Below are positions 16,604 to 25,072 of a stretch of 62,052 nucleotides of DNA, piece after piece; within the stretch, counting starts at the first letter, position 1; each line of letters opens with the position of its first letter. The translations under genes were made by a program, and so were the position numbers. Below the pieces are notes generated by a model that was not told where the DNA came from, searched no databases, and saw nothing but the letters and a program-made list of their open reading frames with translations. Source of the stretch: an uncultured bacterium. GTDB taxonomy: Bacteria > Cloacimonadota > Cloacimonadia > Cloacimonadales > Cloacimonadaceae. The stretch spans positions 1 to 62,052 of the forward strand of contig CALGPA010000069.1 of the NCBI GenBank assembly GCA_937960795.1. Reading direction: 5' to 3'.

Positions 16604-16694
16604 GCTAAATGCTTGAAATATATGGCGTCCTCATGCCCCTCTCACCAGTCGCTCACCGGTCGGGCGTGCAAGCGGTGAGAAAATAAGGACTTAC
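16604..16694 (-). repeat. dispersed structured repeat, copy A
   Basis: One of four copies (others at 27518, 40623 and 57748). On its own strand it reads GTAAGTCCTTATTTTCTCAC, then CGCTTGCACGCCCGACCGG and TGAGCGACTGGTGAG, ending in CAAGCATTTAGC. Internal CTCACCG/CGGTGAG arms and GCTTG/CAAGC arms can fold into a hairpin. All copies are intergenic. Confidence 0.85.
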
Positions 16695-16767
16695 AGCTCT
16701 GAGTTATCTTGGAAAATGTAAACCTACCCTAGCTCTTCACGGGCGAAGATTCGCACCCCAAAAAAAA

Positions 16768-16790
16768 CGACCGGTCGCTGGGACCGGTCG
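16768..16790 (-). terminator. terminator of the hydrogenase operon
   Basis: Perfect 9-bp stem CGACCGGTC/GACCGGTCG with a 5-base loop; on the minus strand it is followed by a run of eight T. It sits 20 bases after the hydA stop. Confidence 0.93.
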
Positions 16791-16810
16791 GTATTGTATT
16801 GACTTATTTC

Positions 16811-18595
16811 TTAGTGGTGTTTGTGGGTGACTTCTTCCACCACTTGTCCATTGCTGATGGAGCGTCTGAAGTAGTAGGTATGCAGAAGTTTCTGGGCCAA
16901 AGGTGAGTTTGGAGCTCCCAAGAAACGTTCGTAAATCTTTTGAACTTCAGGATTTTGGTGAGATTTACGCACCGGCAGGGATCTGTCTTCTTCATAAAGA
17001 GCCAATCCACGACGAGCACGGGAAGCGATGTCATTGCCATAGGGCTGTCCACCGCCACCGACGCAACCACCGGGGCAAGCCATGATCTCGATGAAGTGCC
17101 AGGGAGATTCACCATTGGTCTTGAGTCCTTCACGCACTCTGTCCATGACCTTGCGGGCATTTCCAAGTCCGTGGGCTACTGCGACTTTGAGATCTCCAAA
17201 GCCGGGTACGTTTACACTGGCTTCTTTGACACCTTCCAATCCACGAACGCCAAGAATCTCGACATTTTCCAGCTCTTCGCCGGTGACAAGAGTGTAGGCT
17301 GAGCGGATTGCTGCTTCCATCACACCGCCGGTAGCACCAAAAATGGTGCCGGCTCCGGAGTAGAAGCTCATTCCTTCATCCGGCTCTTCTTCTGCGATGT
17401 TTGCAAAATCGATGCCGGCTTCTTTGATCATGCGGAGGAATTCACGAGTAGTGAGCACGTAGTCAGTATCTTGGAAGCCGCTATCGCTGAGTTCCGGACG
17501 GCGGGCTTCAAACTTCTTTGCCGTGCAGGGCATGATCGCCACAGAAACTATCTTCTCGGGGTCGATGCCGTGTTCTTGCGCATAGTAAGTTTTGGAAAGC
17601 ACGCCAAACATGCTCATCGGGGATTTTGCGGTGGATACACAATCTGCCAGATCAGGGTAGTATGTTTCCATAAACTTGATCCATCCCGGAGAGCAGGAAG
17701 TGATCAGCGGGCGTTTTTCGCCGGCTTTGAGTTTGGCGACGCACTCGGTGCCTTCTTCCATGATGGTGAGATCCGCAGTGAAATTTGTGTCCATCACTGA
17801 ATCGAATCCGATCTTACGCAATGCTGCGTACATCTTCTTTGCAGTGACGCTGCCCAGAGGCATGCCAAATTCTTCACCCAAGGATACGCGTATGGAAGGA
17901 GCTTCTTGAACGATGACGTGTTTTTCAGGATCCAGAATTGCATCCCAGACATCGTCGAGCTCGTTGCGTTCACGCAGAGCGCCGGTGGGGCAATATACTG
18001 TGCACTGTCCGCAATTCACACAGGGGCTTTGAGCCATTCCCATGCCAAAAGCGGTGGTGACTTCCGCACCAATGCCGCGGTCACTATTGGTCAGAGCATA
18101 GACAGTCTGCACATCGTTGCACACGGTGATGCATCTTCCGCAAGCGATACATTTATTGGGATCTCTGATCACTGAAGGAGAGCTGTAGTCAGTTTCCTTT
18201 TTGACCAAGATGTTTGGCAGAGCATCCGGATCCACTCCCAGATTGTTTGCCAAGGTCTGCAATTCGCATTTGTTGTTTGCGGTGCAGGAAGGGCATACTA
18301 CTTCATGATTTGAAAGGATCATTTCGATCAGGGTCTTTCTGTAAGCACGTAAGTTTTTGCTGTTTGTGGTTACTTTCATGCCTTCAGCGACCGGGGTGCA
18401 GCAAGCGCGTTTTGGTACCGGGCTTCCGGAAAGCTCCACCACGCAAACGCCGCAATTGGCGGTCGGGGGTAGATCTGGATGGTAGCAAAGCCGGGGGACG
18501 TAGATCCCGTGTTTGTCTGCAGCTTCGATAATGGTCAAATCTTCGGGAACTTCCAGATGATGACCATCAATCCAAACGTTGACGTTTTTAGCCAT
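16811..18595 (-). CDS. hydA: [FeFe] hydrogenase catalytic subunit (HydA/HndD type)
   Basis: 594 residues with the modular layout of NAD(P)-linked [FeFe] hydrogenases. First, an N-terminal [2Fe-2S] domain (C37, C48, C51, C65). Second, a His-Cys3 cluster (HEVVCPSC...KCELQ). Third, a two-cluster ferredoxin domain (CIACGRCITVC, CVNCGQCTVYC). Fourth, the H-cluster domain with all three signatures intact: TSCSPGW, MPCTAKKFEA and EIMACPGGCVGGGGQP. A small-subunit-like tail follows. It makes or oxidises H2 in the cytoplasm. It is the last gene of a 12-gene operon, and a strong terminator follows. The maturases HydE, HydF and HydG needed to build the H-cluster are not in this window. Confidence 0.95.
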   Translation of the reverse strand: MAKNVNVWIDGHHLEVPEDLTIIEAADKHGIYVPRLCYHPDLPPTANCGVCVVELSGSPVPKRACCTPVAEGMKVTTNSKNLRAYRKTLIEMILSNHEVVCPSCTANNKCELQTLANNLGVDPDALPNILVKKETDYSSPSVIRDPNKCIACGRCITVCNDVQTVYALTNSDRGIGAEVTTAFGMGMAQSPCVNCGQCTVYCPTGALRERNELDDVWDAILDPEKHVIVQEAPSIRVSLGEEFGMPLGSVTAKKMYAALRKIGFDSVMDTNFTADLTIMEEGTECVAKLKAGEKRPLITSCSPGWIKFMETYYPDLADCVSTAKSPMSMFGVLSKTYYAQEHGIDPEKIVSVAIMPCTAKKFEARRPELSDSGFQDTDYVLTTREFLRMIKEAGIDFANIAEEEPDEGMSFYSGAGTIFGATGGVMEAAIRSAYTLVTGEELENVEILGVRGLEGVKEASVNVPGFGDLKVAVAHGLGNARKVMDRVREGLKTNGESPWHFIEIMACPGGCVGGGGQPYGNDIASRARRGLALYEEDRSLPVRKSHQNPEVQKIYERFLGAPNSPLAQKLLHTYYFRRSISNGQVVEEVTHKHH

Positions 18596-18612
18596 AATTC
18601 TATTCCTCTTGT

Positions 18613-20175
18613 TTATTTTTCAGTTATCGCGATGAATTCATCACGGAAGTTTTCGATAGCGCTGCGGATCGCCATGATCGGGGATTGTCCCAGAGCGCAG
18701 AATGAAGTGTGCAACATAGTCTCGGCAATGAGTTGCATGAGTTCGACATCTTCCATCGTGCCATCACCTTTCTTGATCTTGGTGATGAGGCGATAGAGCT
18801 GTTGGGTACCGTTTTTGCAGGGAGCGCACTTACCGCAAGATTCATGGCGGAAGAAGCGTAGGATGCTCCACAGCATATCGACAATGCTCTGGTGCTCGTT
18901 CATCACAAGGATAGCTCCGGAGCCCAAAACTGCAGAGTATTGGTTTAGGCTGGCTAGATCCATCTTCACGTCCAGAAGACGCTCAGAGAGAAACATGCCT
19001 GCCGCTCCACCAACGAGGGCTGCTTTGAACTTGAAGCCTTTCTTCATGCCACCTGCATAGTCATTGATGATCGTGCGCAGGGTCGTGCCCATATCGACTT
19101 CGCAAAGTCCGGGATATGAGACATCTCCAAGGATCGTGTAGACCTTGGTTCCTGTGCATTCAGGGGTACCAAACTTCTTGTATTCATCCGCACCTTTGCT
19201 GATGATGAAAGGTACGTTTGCCAGAGTTTCTACGTTGTTTACCACGGTCGGTGCCTGCCAGAGGCCTTTTACTCCCGGGAATGGGGGTTTCCAGCGTGGA
19301 TGACCCCGATTTCCTTCCAGAGATTCGATCAAAGCCGTTTCTTCGCCGCAGACATATGCTCCAGCGCCGATCTTGATCTGAATATCCAGATCAAATCCGC
19401 TTTCGAAGATGTTTTCGCCGATGATTCCATAGTTTTTGCAATCATCGATGGCTTTCTGAAGTCTCTGGATACAGAGCTTGTATTCACCGCGGATGTAGAT
19501 GTAAGCCATAGTGGCACCGATTGCGCGGGCACAGATCATGATCCCTTCCAGAAGCTGGTGAGGATCCCCTTCCATGATCAAACGATCTTTGAAAGTACCC
19601 GGCTCGCCTTCATCGGCATTAACTACGACATACTTCTGCTCAGCTTCCAAAGGAGCAGTAAAGCTCCATTTTACGCCGGCAGGAAATCCGGCACCGCCGC
19701 GTCCGCGTAGGCCGGATTGCTTCACTTCTTCTACGATCTCAGAAGGCTGCATCACGGTCAGGGCTTTCTCCCAAGCTTCATATCCACCGGCACCGATATA
19801 GTCATCAATGCTTTCTGGATCTATGATGCCGGAGTTGCGCAAGACAATGCGGCTTTCGTAGTTAAATTTTGGGTTGAATGCCCCTGCAGTATCAAGCATC
19901 AGTCGGGAGACCGGACGACCCTTGAGGAAGTGCTCACTCACAAGCTCCGGAATGTCCGCTTCCTTGAGGTTTTCGTAGTTTACGTTTTCCGGATACACTG
20001 TCAGACAAATGCCTTTGCCAAAGAAGCCAAGAGGACCAGTCTCAAGGAGGTTGATCTCATCTGAAAGACCGGATTTGCTGAGTTCGGCTCTGAGGGCTTT
20101 GATGAAGCTGTGCACTCCTGCTGCTACAGAGGTTTCATTTATGCCAATCAGCACATGGGAGCGATAGTATTTCAT
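18613..20175 (-). CDS. NuoF-like flavoprotein subunit, second copy (cysteine-less N-terminal domain)
   Basis: 520 residues. The core is a complete NuoF/HydB module: NADH site GLRGRGGAGFPAG, FMN site GAGAYVCGEETALIESLEG, and a [4Fe-4S] motif ESCGKCAPCKNG. The N-terminal 90 residues keep the fold of the thioredoxin-like domain of HydB proteins (LLETGPLGFFGKG, then HFLKGRPV) but none of its [2Fe-2S] cysteines. The C-terminal double [4Fe-4S] domain present in the other copy is missing. It is translationally coupled to its NuoE partner (one-base overlap) and lies 17 bases before hydA. It probably docks NAD(P)H on the hydrogenase. It is a true second flavin subunit, not a fragment. Confidence 0.9.
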   Translation of the reverse strand: MKYYRSHVLIGINETSVAAGVHSFIKALRAELSKSGLSDEINLLETGPLGFFGKGICLTVYPENVNYENLKEADIPELVSEHFLKGRPVSRLMLDTAGAFNPKFNYESRIVLRNSGIIDPESIDDYIGAGGYEAWEKALTVMQPSEIVEEVKQSGLRGRGGAGFPAGVKWSFTAPLEAEQKYVVVNADEGEPGTFKDRLIMEGDPHQLLEGIMICARAIGATMAYIYIRGEYKLCIQRLQKAIDDCKNYGIIGENIFESGFDLDIQIKIGAGAYVCGEETALIESLEGNRGHPRWKPPFPGVKGLWQAPTVVNNVETLANVPFIISKGADEYKKFGTPECTGTKVYTILGDVSYPGLCEVDMGTTLRTIINDYAGGMKKGFKFKAALVGGAAGMFLSERLLDVKMDLASLNQYSAVLGSGAILVMNEHQSIVDMLWSILRFFRHESCGKCAPCKNGTQQLYRLITKIKKGDGTMEDVELMQLIAETMLHTSFCALGQSPIMAIRSAIENFRDEFIAITEK

Positions 20176-20630
20176 CAGTTCCTCCCTCTGATTTTGTCTA
20201 TGATTTCTTCTACTTTTTCTTCGGAAAGATCGCCATATACATCATCATTGATCATCATCACCGGGGCATTACCGCAGACTCCCAGACAGGCACAGAGCTC
20301 CAAAGTAAACTTCTCGTCCTTGGTGGTCTGTCCCACTTCCACGCCCAGGATTGTCTTGAGTTTGCGCAGGATGTTGTCAGATCCCTTGATGTAGCAAGGG
20401 GGAGATTCGCATAGGCGAATGATGTTCTTCCCGCGAGGACTAGTGGAGTACATCGAGTAAAAAGTGATCACTCCATAGATGTGGTTTTCCGGCACTTTGA
20501 GATAATCAGAGATAGTCGTTACTGCCTCAGCTGATAGATAGTGCTGAGGATGGCTATCCTGAATATCATGCAGGATATAGATCAGGTTATCTTTAGTGGG
20601 GGCATATTTGGCGCAGATTTCTTTGTACAT
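20175..20630 (-). CDS. NuoE/HydC-like [2Fe-2S] subunit, second copy
   Basis: 151 residues: a helical N-terminal part (YGVITFYSMYS motif) and a thioredoxin-like [2Fe-2S] domain with four ligands, LCESPPC and ACLGVC. It normally pairs with a NuoF subunit and passes electrons between flavin and the other clusters. It overlaps the following NuoF copy by one base, so this pair behaves as a translational unit. It is shorter than, and clearly distinct from, the NuoE copy at 23451. Confidence 0.9.
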   Translation of the reverse strand: MYKEICAKYAPTKDNLIYILHDIQDSHPQHYLSAEAVTTISDYLKVPENHIYGVITFYSMYSTSPRGKNIIRLCESPPCYIKGSDNILRKLKTILGVEVGQTTKDEKFTLELCACLGVCGNAPVMMINDDVYGDLSEEKVEEIIDKIRGRN

Positions 20631-20640
20631 ATTATCCCCT

Positions 20641-22497
20641 TTAATCGTCGTAAGGATTTTTGGCGTTTGCTACTGCAGCTCTGTGTTCTACGATCTCAGG
20701 ATGCATTCCCGGGACTTTGTCAATTGCCTTCACCGGGCATACATCAAAGCAGTTTCCGCATTTTACACAACCCGTTTGATGGATGGTGTATTTCTCATCT
20801 CTGGATCCTGTGATGCACACAGTGGGGCACTTGCGGGCGCAAAGCGAACAGCCGATGCAACGGTCCTTGTCGATATCATAATGCATCAGATCGTTACAGA
20901 CCTTGGTGGCACAGCTGCGATCCCTGATGTGCGATTCATACTCATCTCGGAAGTAGCGGATGGTGGAAAGAACAGGATTGGGTGCAGTCTGACCCAAGCC
21001 GCATAGCGAGAGCTTGCTGATGGATTCGCCCAGACGCTGCAGTTCCTCAATATCACCCTCACGGCCATAGCCATCGGTGATGCGCTCGAGGATCTCAAGC
21101 ATCTGTTTCAGTCCAATCCGGCAAGGTGAGCATTTTCCGCAGGATTCTTCTACACAGAAGTCCATGAAGAACTTTGCTACATTTACCATGCACTTTTCGT
21201 CGTTCATCACGATCACACCGCCTGAACCCATCATGGCTCCACGCTCTTTGAGGCTTTCGTAATCAACACCTGTATCCAGATGGTCAACCGTCAAGCATCC
21301 GCCTGAAGGTCCGCCCAATTGCACAGCTTTGAACTTGTGATCGCCGATCATGCCGCCGCCCACATCAAATATGAGCTCACGCAAAGTGATGCCCATTGGA
21401 ACTTCGACCAAACCGGTGTTTTTCACATCACCGGTGAGAGCAAAGACCTTGGTGCCTTTGGATTTTTCGCTGCCCATGCCGGCAAACCACTCTGCTCCCT
21501 TGCGGAAGATTGTGGGGATATTGCCGATGGTTTCCACATTGTTCACCACGGTTGGTTTGCCCCAGAGTCCCTGCACTGCTGGATATGGAGGCTTTGGAGT
21601 GGGATTGCCGCGTTCACCTTCAATCGAGTGAATCAGCGCCATCTCTTCCCCACATACAAAAGCTCCGGCTCCTGTACGTACTTCGGCATCAAAGCTAAAA
21701 CCACTATCAAAGATGTTTTCGCCCATCAAGCCAACTTCTTTAGCTTGCTCGATGGCCATCTTGATGCGTTTTATCGCCAATGGATATTCTGCACGAATGT
21801 AGAAATAACCCTGAGATGCGCCCATGGAATACGCAGCGATCATCATTCCTTCAAGGATGCGATGGGGATCGCCTTCCAAAAGGGAACGATCCATGAACGC
21901 TCCGGGATCGCCTTCATCGCCATTGCAGATGATGTATTTCTGATCTGCCTTGCGGTCGTGTACCATCTGCCATTTGATGTGAGTGGGGAATCCACCGCCG
22001 CCGCGTCCGCGAAGACCTGATTCCTTGATCACGTTGATAGCATCTTGAGGCTTCATTTCTGTCAGCACTGTGCCGAGGGCTTCATAGCCACCGGTGGCGA
22101 TATACTCATCCATAGATTCAGGATCGATGTATCCGCAATTTCCAAGCGCTACTTTCACCTGCTTTTGGTAAAAGGGAACATCCTTTTGAGCAGATATGGT
22201 CTTTTCTTCTTCCTGCATCATCAAGCGTGCGACCGGGCGTCCTTTGACAAAGTGCTCGCCGACAATCTCAGCGACATCATCTACAGTAACTTTCTTATAG
22301 AAGATGCCTTCAGGGTAGATGACCATGACGGGACCGTAGTCACATGGGCCCATACAACCGGTTTCGATAATGTTTACTTCACTTGTAATCTTGTGCTCTT
22401 TGAGCACTTCGTGGAAGCGTTCCTTGATCTTCAGTGCACCGGCAGAAACGCAACCGGAGCCACAGCAGATAAGGAGGTCAATACGTTTCAGAGACAT
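20641..22497 (-). CDS. hydB: NuoF/HydB-like flavoprotein subunit, first copy (full length)
   Basis: 618 residues, the full HydB/HndC architecture. The N-terminal thioredoxin-like [2Fe-2S] domain has its four cysteines (CGSGC, CMGPC). The NADH site GLRGRGGGGFP and FMN site GAGAFVCGEEMALIHS follow, then the [4Fe-4S] motif ESCGKCSPCR, and at the end two ferredoxin clusters (CIGCSLCARKC, CVKCGNCFDVC). In electron-bifurcating hydrogenases this subunit joins NADH and ferredoxin chemistry to HydA. It lies between two NuoE genes, so which NuoE it pairs with cannot be decided from order alone. Confidence 0.93.
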   Translation of the reverse strand: MSLKRIDLLICCGSGCVSAGALKIKERFHEVLKEHKITSEVNIIETGCMGPCDYGPVMVIYPEGIFYKKVTVDDVAEIVGEHFVKGRPVARLMMQEEEKTISAQKDVPFYQKQVKVALGNCGYIDPESMDEYIATGGYEALGTVLTEMKPQDAINVIKESGLRGRGGGGFPTHIKWQMVHDRKADQKYIICNGDEGDPGAFMDRSLLEGDPHRILEGMMIAAYSMGASQGYFYIRAEYPLAIKRIKMAIEQAKEVGLMGENIFDSGFSFDAEVRTGAGAFVCGEEMALIHSIEGERGNPTPKPPYPAVQGLWGKPTVVNNVETIGNIPTIFRKGAEWFAGMGSEKSKGTKVFALTGDVKNTGLVEVPMGITLRELIFDVGGGMIGDHKFKAVQLGGPSGGCLTVDHLDTGVDYESLKERGAMMGSGGVIVMNDEKCMVNVAKFFMDFCVEESCGKCSPCRIGLKQMLEILERITDGYGREGDIEELQRLGESISKLSLCGLGQTAPNPVLSTIRYFRDEYESHIRDRSCATKVCNDLMHYDIDKDRCIGCSLCARKCPTVCITGSRDEKYTIHQTGCVKCGNCFDVCPVKAIDKVPGMHPEIVEHRAAVANAKNPYDD

Positions 22498-22512
22498 TTA
22501 GTTCCTCCTGCT

Positions 22513-22878
22513 TTAGTCGCCGGTAGAGACAACATAATCGGAGACGACTCTGCCATTTACGATGTGCTCGACTACTACCTTTTTAACCTTGTCCGGATTC
22601 ATGTTTCCATAAGTCACTTTCGGCTTGCCTTCTTCGATGAGGTCAACGACCGGTTCCATTGAGGAAAGTCCTTTTTCCCCGGTTTGGGTAACCAGAACAT
22701 CGGAGAGGTTTCTTGCTGCGATCTCTTCCAGGAATGTTTTCATGACTTCACGCGCGCCCATGGCGATACCGGATGTTCCCATCCCCACCACGATTTTGAT
22801 GCGCACATTTCCGCCACGAAGTTTCATATCTTCCTGGGCTTTTTCACGGATTTTCTTAAGGTCTGCCAGTGTTTTCAT
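22513..22878 (-). CDS. HndB-like thioredoxin-fold protein without cysteines
   Basis: 121 residues. It aligns by pattern with HndB, the small [2Fe-2S] ferredoxin-like subunit of NADP-reducing hydrogenases: VGMGTSGIAMGA stands where VGMGTCGIA is usual, and TGEKGLSSMEP where TGCxGxCxxEP is usual. There is no cysteine anywhere in the protein, so it cannot carry the cluster. The ending HIVNGRVV is typical of the domain. It starts on the last base of the previous stop (TGATG) and precedes hydB by 15 bases. A structural or assembly role is a reasonable inference. Confidence 0.85.
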   Translation of the reverse strand: MKTLADLKKIREKAQEDMKLRGGNVRIKIVVGMGTSGIAMGAREVMKTFLEEIAARNLSDVLVTQTGEKGLSSMEPVVDLIEEGKPKVTYGNMNPDKVKKVVVEHIVNGRVVSDYVVSTGD

Positions 22879-23447
22879 CAGACATCCTCCATGTTTGTAT
22901 TTTGTATTCCTTCAAATAATGATTGATCGATGTATTCTATTACATCGGGATAAGTCAGCGGGATCTCACCCAATTCTTCACGGATGGCTTTGGTATCAAA
23001 GTGAAAGACCTGCTCATGGTTCTTGTCGCGGTAGATGAGGTTGATAAAGAAATCAACTTCCGGATGTCCCACGATCACTCCTAAGAGGGTGTCTTTGAGA
23101 TTCCCCAAGGGCATTCTATCTATGTGATCCAGCACAAAGTCTACCGTCAGGACGGTGCCAAAGCCGGGTTCGCTTGCCATCTTAAATGATCCTCCCACCA
23201 GTTCTGCATTTTGCTTAAACAGTGGAATTCCCAGCCCAACTTTCTTTTCACGTTCCTCTTTGGAAGTGTAGAAGGGATCTTGGGCTTTTTCCAAGGTGTG
23301 CGAATCCATCCCGGTGCCATCATCTTCGACGATGATACGCAGGCGGTTTTTTTGCAAGTTATTGCTTACGCGCACCTTGATATTTCTAGCTTCCGCTCTC
23401 ACGGAGTTTTCGATGATATCCAGCAGGTGCAAAGAAATGTCTTGCAT
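22878..23447 (-). CDS. stand-alone HATPase (histidine kinase-like ATP-binding domain)
   Basis: 189 residues. A GHKL ATPase fold is clear: N-box LDIIENSVRA, G1 box DDGTGM, F-region FYTSKEE and G2 box VGLGIPLFK. There is no dimerisation/His-phosphotransfer domain, sensor domain or membrane segment. The C-terminal 60 residues are not recognised. Similar proteins sit inside hydrogenase operons of Clostridia and Thermotogales and are annotated as putative sensor ATPases; their target is not established. It could control the hydrogenase or act with the DRTGG proteins of this operon. Confidence 0.85.
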   Translation of the reverse strand: MQDISLHLLDIIENSVRAEARNIKVRVSNNLQKNRLRIIVEDDGTGMDSHTLEKAQDPFYTSKEEREKKVGLGIPLFKQNAELVGGSFKMASEPGFGTVLTVDFVLDHIDRMPLGNLKDTLLGVIVGHPEVDFFINLIYRDKNHEQVFHFDTKAIREELGEIPLTYPDVIEYIDQSLFEGIQNTNMEDV

Positions 23448-23450
23448 ATC

Positions 23451-23957
23451 TTACTCGTAATGAGAGAGGATTTCTTTGATCTTGTCTTTGTTATCGATTC
23501 TGCCGAAGGTATCTTCCCCGATGACAAAAACGGGTGCCAGCGAGCAGGCGCCCACACAGCGCACTGCACTGAGAGTAAAGAGTCCGTTCTCAGTAGTTTC
23601 GCCCATTTCCACTCCCAATTCATCAGAAATCATCTGAATCAAGCGGGGGGCTCCTTTCACAAAGCAGGCTGTTCCAGTGCACACGTTGATCGTATATTTG
23701 CCTCGGGGCTGCATTGAGAAGAAGTTATAAAACGTGACCACGCCATATATTTTGCTGGCGGGGATGTTCATCTTTTCAGCGATAAATTCCTGAACCTCGA
23801 TGGGCAGGTATCCAAAGATTTCCTGTGCAATACGCAAGATCTCGATCAGCGGATTCCGCAGATTCTTTTTCTCTTCGATTACTTCAGTTAGGCGATCATA
23901 GAGCCTATTTTTGTCTTGAGCTACGGGAGCCATAACTCCTCCTTGTATATCATTCAA
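23451..23957 (-). CDS. hydC: NuoE/HydC-like [2Fe-2S] subunit, first copy
   Basis: 168 residues with the NuoE layout: N-terminal helical bundle (YGVVTFYNFFS) and a thioredoxin-like domain with four cysteines (VCTGTACFVKG, RCVGACSLAP). Its normal role is electron transfer beside the flavin subunit. It opens the structural half of the operon and is separated from hydB by the HATPase and HndB-like genes, the order seen in HndABCD-type operons. A second NuoE follows hydB. Confidence 0.91.
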   Translation of the reverse strand: MNDIQGGVMAPVAQDKNRLYDRLTEVIEEKKNLRNPLIEILRIAQEIFGYLPIEVQEFIAEKMNIPASKIYGVVTFYNFFSMQPRGKYTINVCTGTACFVKGAPRLIQMISDELGVEMGETTENGLFTLSAVRCVGACSLAPVFVIGEDTFGRIDNKDKIKEILSHYE

Positions 23958-23963
23958 TTTTAC

Positions 23964-24701
23964 TTATACTTTTATAAACCTGCCGCCTATCTTCCGAGCA
24001 GCGAGCAGGATCTCTTTGGCCGTGGGCTCTTGGGAATATATCATGCAAGAACCGTGCCTAAGATCTGCCAGATAATGTGCATCACTGGCTCTAATAAAGC
24101 TTTTGTCTGCCATCTGTGGATGTTCGACAAGATACTTTTTCAGATCCAATCCTGCAGTGATCCCCAAGATCTCAAACTCCGGGAATGGGGGCAAGAAACC
24201 CAGCTGGGAGATCACACTGTTTACTCCGGCATCGATATGAGCCGGTATTGCCAGTCCGCCATAAGCCTCAATCTCTTGAACGACCGTGGCGAGATCCCAA
24301 GTGCTGGAATTTATCAAAGCCCTTGGTTCCACTCTTAAAATGTTCTCATTTTCGTCAATGATTACTTGATCACCAAAAAAGTCAGGATCGTTCTTTAGGG
24401 GAAGAAGAGACTGATAGAGCTCTCTATCAAAGCATTGAGCATCGTCAGGGTTATCAAAATATGCCAAGATATGGATCTCCTCGACGCTCTGAACTTCCAC
24501 TCCCCAAGTGAAGCTCAGACCGTTTTTGGCAGCCACCGCAGCATATGCGGGACAATTTGCCATACTATTGTGATCGGTGATGGCAAACCACTGTATCCCA
24601 ATCTGCTTTAGCTCTTTGACCAGAGCCGAGGGCGACATCTCCAACCCCCCACAGGGCGACAACACGCTATGGATGTGCAGATCAGCGCGATAGCTGCGCA
24701 T
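23964..24701 (-). CDS. PHP-domain metal-dependent phosphoesterase
   Basis: 245 residues. The PHP metal site is visible as DLHIHS near residue 8, ITDHNSM near 40, and later His/Asp in PAHID and ASDAHYL. PHP proteins hydrolyse phosphoesters, nucleotides or histidinol phosphate. The position inside a hydrogenase operon between a DRTGG gene and NuoE is also seen in anaerobic Firmicutes, but no substrate is known for this group. No signal peptide. Confidence 0.85.
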   Translation of the reverse strand: MRSYRADLHIHSVLSPCGGLEMSPSALVKELKQIGIQWFAITDHNSMANCPAYAAVAAKNGLSFTWGVEVQSVEEIHILAYFDNPDDAQCFDRELYQSLLPLKNDPDFFGDQVIIDENENILRVEPRALINSSTWDLATVVQEIEAYGGLAIPAHIDAGVNSVISQLGFLPPFPEFEILGITAGLDLKKYLVEHPQMADKSFIRASDAHYLADLRHGSCMIYSQEPTAKEILLAARKIGGRFIKV

Positions 24702-24712
24702 TGGCCTGCCTA

Positions 24713-25051
24713 CTAGTTTTTGAGCAGCTTATACAAGATGCCGGCAAGAGTGAAAGTATCGTGTGGACTGCTGATCAGGCAGATGCCTTCTTCGAGAGCT
24801 TTGTCACAGACGGCGTCATCCGGCTGATTAGCTTTGGAAAAGACGATTGCCGGCACTCCGGTCATGGAGGCCACTGCGATTACATTCAGGTGTTTCATGA
24901 TGGTGATCCATGCTTGATCCGGTTTTGCAGAGCCCATCACATCGCTGAGCATGTCGGACACATATGCTCCGGAGATCTCGATATTCTCGGGATCCAGAGC
25001 CGGAGTGTGGTTTTTACCGTCTATTGCGGCCATAAATACTGATAGTTTCAT
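24713..25051 (-). CDS. DRTGG-domain protein, second copy
   Basis: 112 residues. A compact alpha/beta domain with the DRTGG-type features SGAYVSDMLSDVMGSAKPDQ, then WITIMKHLNVIAVASMTGVP and an ending TFTLAGILYKLL. Such domains occur next to CBS domains and in HPr-kinase-like and phosphotransacetylase N-termini, and probably bind a nucleotide or small ligand. A homologue lies at 26857. Small proteins of this type are regular members of [FeFe]-hydrogenase operons. Its role is unknown. Confidence 0.75.
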   Translation of the reverse strand: MKLSVFMAAIDGKNHTPALDPENIEISGAYVSDMLSDVMGSAKPDQAWITIMKHLNVIAVASMTGVPAIVFSKANQPDDAVCDKALEEGICLISSPHDTFTLAGILYKLLKN

Positions 25052-25072
25052 GATCTTTATCCTTGGTTCTTA

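Larger units (their letters stand above)
16505..16810. other. intergenic region between hydA and tpx
   Basis: About 300 bases holding dispersed repeat copy A (16604-16694) and the hydrogenase-operon terminator (16768-16790). The tpx promoter must lie at the 16505-16600 end; an AT-rich stretch is visible but no clear boxes. Confidence 0.5.

Noticed and set aside
16620..16700. Repeat copy A considered as a CRISPR repeat
   Set aside because: Single copies kilobases apart, no regular spacers, no cas genes.
18613..20175. Second NuoF copy considered as a pseudogene
   Set aside because: No frameshift or stop; NADH, FMN and [4Fe-4S] motifs are all intact.
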